Part shown: in pieces, positions 47,901-55,200 of the stretch
Layout of the letters: each line of letters starts with the position of its first letter
Numbering within the stretch: the stretch's first letter is position 1
NCBI GenBank assembly: GCA_011037195.1
Contig: JAAEAF010000117.1
Coordinates: forward strand, 1 to 64,000
Source of the DNA: Triatoma infestans
Taxonomy: Eukaryota; Arthropoda; Insecta; Hemiptera; Reduviidae
Direction: 5' to 3'
Length of the DNA: 64,000 nucleotides
The notes under the pieces: model-generated
The model's input: the letters and a program-made list of their open reading frames with translations, nothing else
Databases searched by the model: none
Told to the model about the DNA's origin: nothing
Translations under genes and position numbers: made by a program

Positions 47901-50900
47901 TAAACACTCAAACAACTTTCTCTTGCTGCAGTTTACAAAGTTGTAATTAACAAACTTTATAGTTAGTATACAAAAAATATAATGGTGTTTTTATGGAGAA
48001 AATCACAAAAACTGAAAAAACTTCAGTAAAAACACACTTCCGGTTTACTAATTTTCTTGAAACTCGGAATTTCATAAGTTTAATTTTAATTAATATTATT
48101 TAGATGATAGAATTGTGTATTAAACTGAACTAGCACTTTAGAGGAAAACCGTAACCCTACCTCTCCACCAAAAGTTCTCTTAAATCAATCTCCCCGAATA
48201 AATGTTTCAAATAAAAGTTGTAGCTGTTTGTATGTCTAGTTGATATCATCAGTGCTATTTTTCAGAAAATAACAAATTTTCTCAAAAGTTTGAACTTTAA
48301 TTAAGAGTTCTCGTAACTCCCACCAGATGGTAGCACTAGTTGAAAGTTCTCAAACTTATTTGGACTACCGACCTTTTTCATATAAAAAAGATACTCAGCT
48401 CCCCTGAAGTCTGTTTTTTAAAGTGAACACACAGAAAGGTACACTGACAAAATAGCATTATTTTAGTATCTATTTTTCTACCCATGTTCTAAAACAAAGT
48501 AAGAAATAAGACATGTAAAACCTTGAAATTACAAAATTATTTATCGAAATCAACGTAATAATATTTACATTAGCCACTGAAAATTACCACTGCCAAGGAT
48601 AAAATATTAAAAATGATTCTAATAACAAGGATGAACCTGGTGTCTGCTATGTTAATATTGGGCTCTATCATTGTATGCAGCATTCTTATTATTATTATTC
48701 GCCTGTGGAAAGAGATCAAACTCTACGCTATGCAGAGCCCCACTGGGATCATATAGCTACCCCTAGCAAAAGCAACAACAAACCGGGTCTAGAACAAAAA
48801 TCCTAACCCGGGCTAACCCATCTAAGATTCACTGCAATCTGAACAAATCGGACCATAACCTCAAAGGAAAATAGCCTAAGCTTCAAAGACATATCTGTTC
48901 CGTCCTGAACCTAATTTCTAAGGAATCTGACCAAATGCCTGAGAGAGGTCTGGGAAATACACACCAACATCTCACTAATAGCCCTGTCCGGAACCCCCAG
49001 TGAGCATCTTAGCCTACTGACAGCCCACTGATTTCATCAATAGGGATGAATGCTATGGAATTATCCATGATTAGAAACTTGATGCACATTACCTAAAAGC
49101 ACACCAACAACAGGCTCGGGACCAATGAAAGGGTGAGAGGCCTAATTTGGCAGACCTATCCACCTCCTCATTCCCCCAAAATACTCATATGACCTGTCGC
49201 CCAGCCTAGACGTACATCCTTCAAGGAAGAAAGTTCTTCCAGTCTTTTAGAATGTTGTAGTACGAACCTCGAAGAGAAGATTTATATGAACTCAGAGCCT
49301 TCATCGCAGCTTGATGCTCCGTACAGATACTAATACCTTCTGCAGCATTCTTAAATCACTGCGATTACTTATTTACAAACTTTTTTTTCTCAAGATGGAC
49401 GACCTAAATGCCTCAATTTTCTTCTCTTCTCTTTTTTAACTCTTTCATCTCCTCCCTGCTACTATTCAACGCTTCCCAATTTTACCTGAAATAACTGTGG
49501 CTGTCCCCCAGAAGCCTGAGGCACCCAGCAGGGGGCAGTATCACCCACTTTGTGGGGATCATTGCTCTAGAGCAGTGATGGCGAACCAATAATAATAATA
49601 ATAATAATATAATAATGTAGGTATACCTATAATAAGAATAATAATATAATAATTATCATTTGTATGTATCTTATTATCCCCGCAAGAGGTATCTGTTGCA
49701 TGCAGTTATTTGGGAAGTAGCGATCCCACGGGTTACCACAGCACTGTACTCCATGCACTTCGTCTTCAGAACAGTACACAGTATACTTAAACTACATACA
49801 CTCTACACTTTACAGATAAGGACAAACACAACACAGTACACAAACTAGGGTCTCCGTCCCTAGTTAATTGGCGAAAGCCAAGAAAGAAGGAAGGGTTTAT
49901 GATGCCCTTAGAGTTTTCTCCCTAGGAGTCTCTACAACTCACTGTCCAGTGAGTTGCCTGTAGCTAGAGAACACTGCATGGAGGCCGGCTGTGCATTGGA
50001 GAAGGCTCCGGGGGGCACAGTATATTTTTCAGGTCGAAGTGCAGTAATCCCCTATAAGAATCTACATCTACATGTATCTTATTAACATTTTTCAAGAAAA
50101 TGATTTTGCCTGGTTTTGACGGTATTGCCTCCACTTTATGCTTACCACTTTAACGCTATTTTGATACAATTTACGGTCCTTATATCAATAAAATATTAAT
50201 GATAATTAAAGGTATAGTAGTAATATACTGTTAGACTAAATTTTGTCACTCAGAAGCTGAAAATAGAAGTAAGGAAAGTTGTATGAATATTATAAAAATA
50301 TAGTGTCTTTAAAATTATTAAGCGTGATTATCTTTTTATTATAGGTTAATTTAATGGTCTCTTTAAATTATCACCATTATTGGTATTACCGGTGACCTAA
50401 ATAGATAACGTTGTCTCTCTGTTCTTTGTCTGCCAGTAACATACTCTTCAAACTTCGATTTTGAACAAAACAAAACAAAAAAAATAGAGTTCATCCAATT
50501 CTACAAATCATCTTACCTTGTATCTGATGTTTCAAGAGGAACCATGTATGATACTTCAAGAATCATCGCCTAAATCCAAATGGGTTCATTAATATATTCT
50601 TTATATTGTCTTCCATAATTCGTCTGTTTTTTAATTCTTATTTGTCTAATTTCTTAGTTCCATTAAGCGAGGAATGAATGCACCACCTATCTCTTATATA
50701 TAGCTCTCACTCTTTTGTCAATTACTTCATTTGTAACATATTTTTTACTCTTCCTTGCCTGAGCCCACTATACTAGGTTAGATTGACTGCTTTTAAATCG
50801 AGAAAAACCAAGTCACTTTCCTTTTTCAGATTCCAGGCCTTTTCAGTGATGATTCCCAAGGAAAAATAAAGACCTGAGCAAAATTTATATTATAACCTTC

Positions 50901-52227
50901 ATTTAATTAAGTTATCTTCTCTATCCATTTGGATTCTCTTATCTTCGCAAACTTTTGGAGCTCTTAATGCTTTCTTGCCTGTTCTCCAAACTGGATTAAC
51001 TCCGGTGCTATTCTTCACTTTGCCTATCTTTCTTCTTTCCACTGTGATCTCTACCTCGACCTCGGAATGGCGTCATTTCCCGGAGGCAATCATTTTACTT
51101 CCTTTCCCCCTGCTGCCCAAAACCAATCTTCTCCTATTATCTATTTGCAATTTTGATCAATTTTTTATTATGGAGAATTTCTCCTGAAAGTGATTTTGCT
51201 TATTTCTTATGAATAACCTTCAATGGGTTACTTTACATCTAAAAAAGAAGATATAATAATTGACTCACAGGATCATCTTAATGCTGAGTGTGTATACTTT
51301 ATATTTAGTTCAGTTTTGTGGAATTATTTTTATATACTATAAATTGTTTCAGGCGCGCCCCGTCTAGCGGCACTTCAAAGGACACGAGAATGCGGAGGTA
51401 CTGGTGCCTCAATTCGTTCTTATACACTACATTTAGCTTCAGACAAGACCACAGTTTTTGCCCAGACAATAGATAACTTTATTTGTTGTACAAAAGAATC
51501 AAAGGAGACAAAACCACAGATTGTAATGAGAAATATGCGACAATTCATGACTGGTATGAAAAATTATCTTGTTACACACGGAGAACGAGAATTTATTCGA
51601 CAGGTTGAAAAAGAGAGAAGCAAGGTAGGTAAAAAGTTTAAATATTGCCACATAATAACATCTAAATTGTGATTATACCAATCATAGGTTATTTATTTTT
51701 CTGCCTTGTTTCGGATATTGTTTGAAACAGTTTAGTTGCGAAAACTTCAAACATTGAAAATCAACATTTCTATACATTCCGGATAAACCAATCTCTTATG
51801 ACAAATGAACATCCGAAAAAGTAGTCTATGATGGAGACCATAGACCATTAAGTACTGTTACTTATTAAAAATGAATTCATTACCTAATTTCTAAACCATT
51901 AATATTTTAATAAAATATTTATTTATTTAATTCTCTGGGAAACTTAAATATAATTTATCAATTTATTATTATTGTGTCGATTTGTTTAAATTTATTGATC
52001 GTAAAAAGATAGTTACGACTTTTTCATATAAATAATCTATGTAATACATGCTTAAATAATTTATATATTTGATAATTTTACCATGGATCAACCATCTCTT
52101 CGAAACTGCACAAGCGAGAAAAAAATGCCAAATACTTCCCACTTCATTTCATTAAGAAATCTAAATAAGTGATTAATAAAAGGCCCTGGGAGGCTTTGGA
52201 TAGCGTAAGGTTTGCCCTCTCCTTCTG

Positions 52228-52273
<46 letters not shown>

Positions 52274-55200
52274 GTGCAGAAATTCCAAAACCACATCAGC
52301 ACAGTTTGTTATAAAATGAGTTTTACCTCATTGAATATATTACTCATTTCATTACAAACTATGCTGAAGGTGTTATTGAGTTTTTCCTCTTATTAGTTTG
52401 TTTATTAAATTGCTCAAAGTTAAATGTCATATTCTAAATATTATTTTATGCCTTGAAAAAAAAAAACACCACACAATATATTTGTCGAAACATTGGCAAA
52501 AATTTGTTTTATTTTCTACGACAGAGCTGCACTATCTCTTCTACCATATTAAGAACTCAAGAAGAATTTTAGATTGTCATCAAGTTAAGTTTATTGTCAA
52601 ATAATAGAGCTTTCTGTTCAGTTTTCATTGACTGCACTCATTGAAATGCAGGACGGATTTCTTTTCATAAATTCTTTAAGTTCTTCTACAATGGTAAGAG
52701 GTTTTTAGTTGTAATGAACTTTATTTTTGAGTATTCCCAGAGAAAAATAATCCGAAGGAGGCTTCATTTCTGGAGAGTGGGAAACCTACTGAAAAGGACC
52801 GTGTATTTCAATCCATTTACCGCGGAGAGTGTGATAAAATAACGCTTTACTATCTTCGCTTTATGAATTAGACGGCCATCTTGCTGGAAGTATCCTCTCT
52901 TCCGACTTTGCTACAGAGACATTTTCTAATAGAACTGGAAGAGTTTAACTTAAAAAAATGAAACTAACATCCCCCTACAGTGCTTTATTAAAAAAATGCT
53001 GATCGATACGTGATCTATTCGGTGGCATTTACATTTATTGAAATCACTTTTTGTCTCCATGTCTATCTATCAAGTTGATTCACATATACATCTATTATTT
53101 GCAATTATATTCATTGCCCATAAAATTTTATTTAGAATATCACAACCATAACATAAACCCAAATGCTAAAAAAATTAATATATACCCAAAAGCATTTCAT
53201 GAACAATATGAGCGCGGTTAGGGAAGAAATTACACGATTTAAGCTGATAAATGAAAAATGCTGTTAATATGGAAAAGATGAAATAGGATGTTCTCTTAAA
53301 TAAAATGATATGTCAAGTTCAACCAAAGTACATAAAGTTTCCTTACGACTGTTCGGATATATAAATCCTGCTGAGCTAGACACATAAAATTGTATATGGA
53401 CAATGACCATAAGTTCTATCAAGATAAAAGTCTTAACGACATGTGCAGCTACACGAACACTACCATCCTCCATGTTGCTTAAAATGATATAAATATTGGT
53501 ATTTCTCTTCATCAATAAATGGGTCACCTCAACAGCAACAAACTTACTTTTTTATTTTAAGTGTACAAGCTAATAGCTGAGAAAAGAATCTAACAAAGTA
53601 GTGAGTGCCAAGTTTTAAAATGAATGCATTTAAAAGAGAAGAATTGGAACTTTTGAACAATTTTGTTTACTTGTAAACATGTATTTTGTAATTGAATTCA
53701 ATTTGATATTATTTCTTTCTTTCTCAGTTTAATTTTTGATAGAAATGTCTTCCAGAATAAAAAAAAAAAAAGAAAACAAGAAACTAAATCAAACAGTTTA
53801 CAAACATGTCGCTATTTTCCAAATTGAATATGTCAGCAAATTTTCAAGAGATCTTTTTGCCTTTAATTTTCATTAAAAAAAAAAAATTGTTCAATTTGAA
53901 CTAAAATTGATTTCGACATGTTGTATTTCAGCTACTTAAAGAAAACAAAAAATAAGAGAATAATAATTGATCACATATTTGGATACAAGAAAAGAATTAG
54001 TGGGGTAGCATTTGGATTTACTTTGTTTGTTTGTTTCGAAGAAAAGTGCGTGACACATATTACAATTGTCATCTTGTGCGTAAACAAAATATAAAAGTCT
54101 GATATTGATGATCTAATATTTTTTTCCGAATGCTTTTTGCAGCTTCGAGCAAATGAATTTCTTAATCTGGACGCTATCCTTGAAGGAGTAATGCACAAAT
54201 TAGTTGTGAGACCACTTCGAGAGCACCTGTATCGCCTGTTTGTCGATGAATATTCCGAAAATGGAGCTATACAACTTTTAGCAGAAAACATAAAATATGC
54301 AAGAACTAAGTCACCTAAAGATATTGGAATCAGGGTATGTAGCTGGAATTTTTTATTATTTTCAATTTTATATTAATATTTATTCCTTTATGTTCAATTT
54401 TTCTTCAGATAATTAAGTTGGATTGTTAGTAATCTTTATGGTTTACAGCCAAATGTGATACTACCAAGTGAAGATGCTTTAGAAGAAATTTGTTCTTACC
54501 TGCAGAAACTACAGGAAGTCGATTCTCCTCTTGAAAAGTTAGAGAACCTCCTTACCTCGATTGCTTCTATATTCAACTCGGTAATTATATTAACCTAATT
54601 GAATATTCTTTTATTTTCAAATTCACTAGTAGCTTCGAAGTCTTAAGTAAATAGTCTTCAATTATGTAAGTTCGCAAGCCCAAATCTATTATAGTGTTTC
54701 TGGAGTACACTATTTTTGAAACTATGTATATTATTGAATTTAGACAATTTTTTAAGAATATTTTTGTTTTCAAACTGCATCTGTGGAGTGCAAACTGAAT
54801 ACTGAACTGTAGTTTCATTAAATTTATAGAAATTGAATTCCTAGAATAACGGTAAGAAAATATCTGTTTGAAAGGGGGATTTCTATTCTCTAAATTAATA
54901 TAACCAGTTAATTCTACAATTTTGTTATATTTACGTTTTACTAGCTTGCTGGCTTGTTGATCATCCAATATATCAGCCCTTTTACTTCATCTACTTCTTA
55001 TTTACAGGTGAAAGTTAGCAACAGTGGTAAAGGTGGAATGCTTTTGGGAGCAGACGACTTTCTTCCACTTTTCGTGTGGGTACTCGTACAAAGTGGAATG
55101 GTTGCTGCTGAAATAGAGGCTGATTATATGTGGGGGCTCTTGCATCCATCACTTCTTTCTGGAGAAGGTGGCTATTATTTGACGACACTTTCCAGTGCAG

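Noticed and set aside
43020..48600. CRISPR-like spaced repeats
   Set aside because: The repeats are long transposon modules in a eukaryotic intron with variable spacing, and the minisatellite at 46356 has no spacers.
50940..51180. Minus-strand reading with a GVNPVW string suggesting a C2-like domain pseudogene
   Set aside because: Only one short block matches; surrounding frames give stops and no further motif. Judged coincidental.
54585..54968. 127-codon minus-strand ORF in sprint intron 17
   Set aside because: AT-biased composition, no domain, and it lies opposite a short intron between conserved VPS9 exons.
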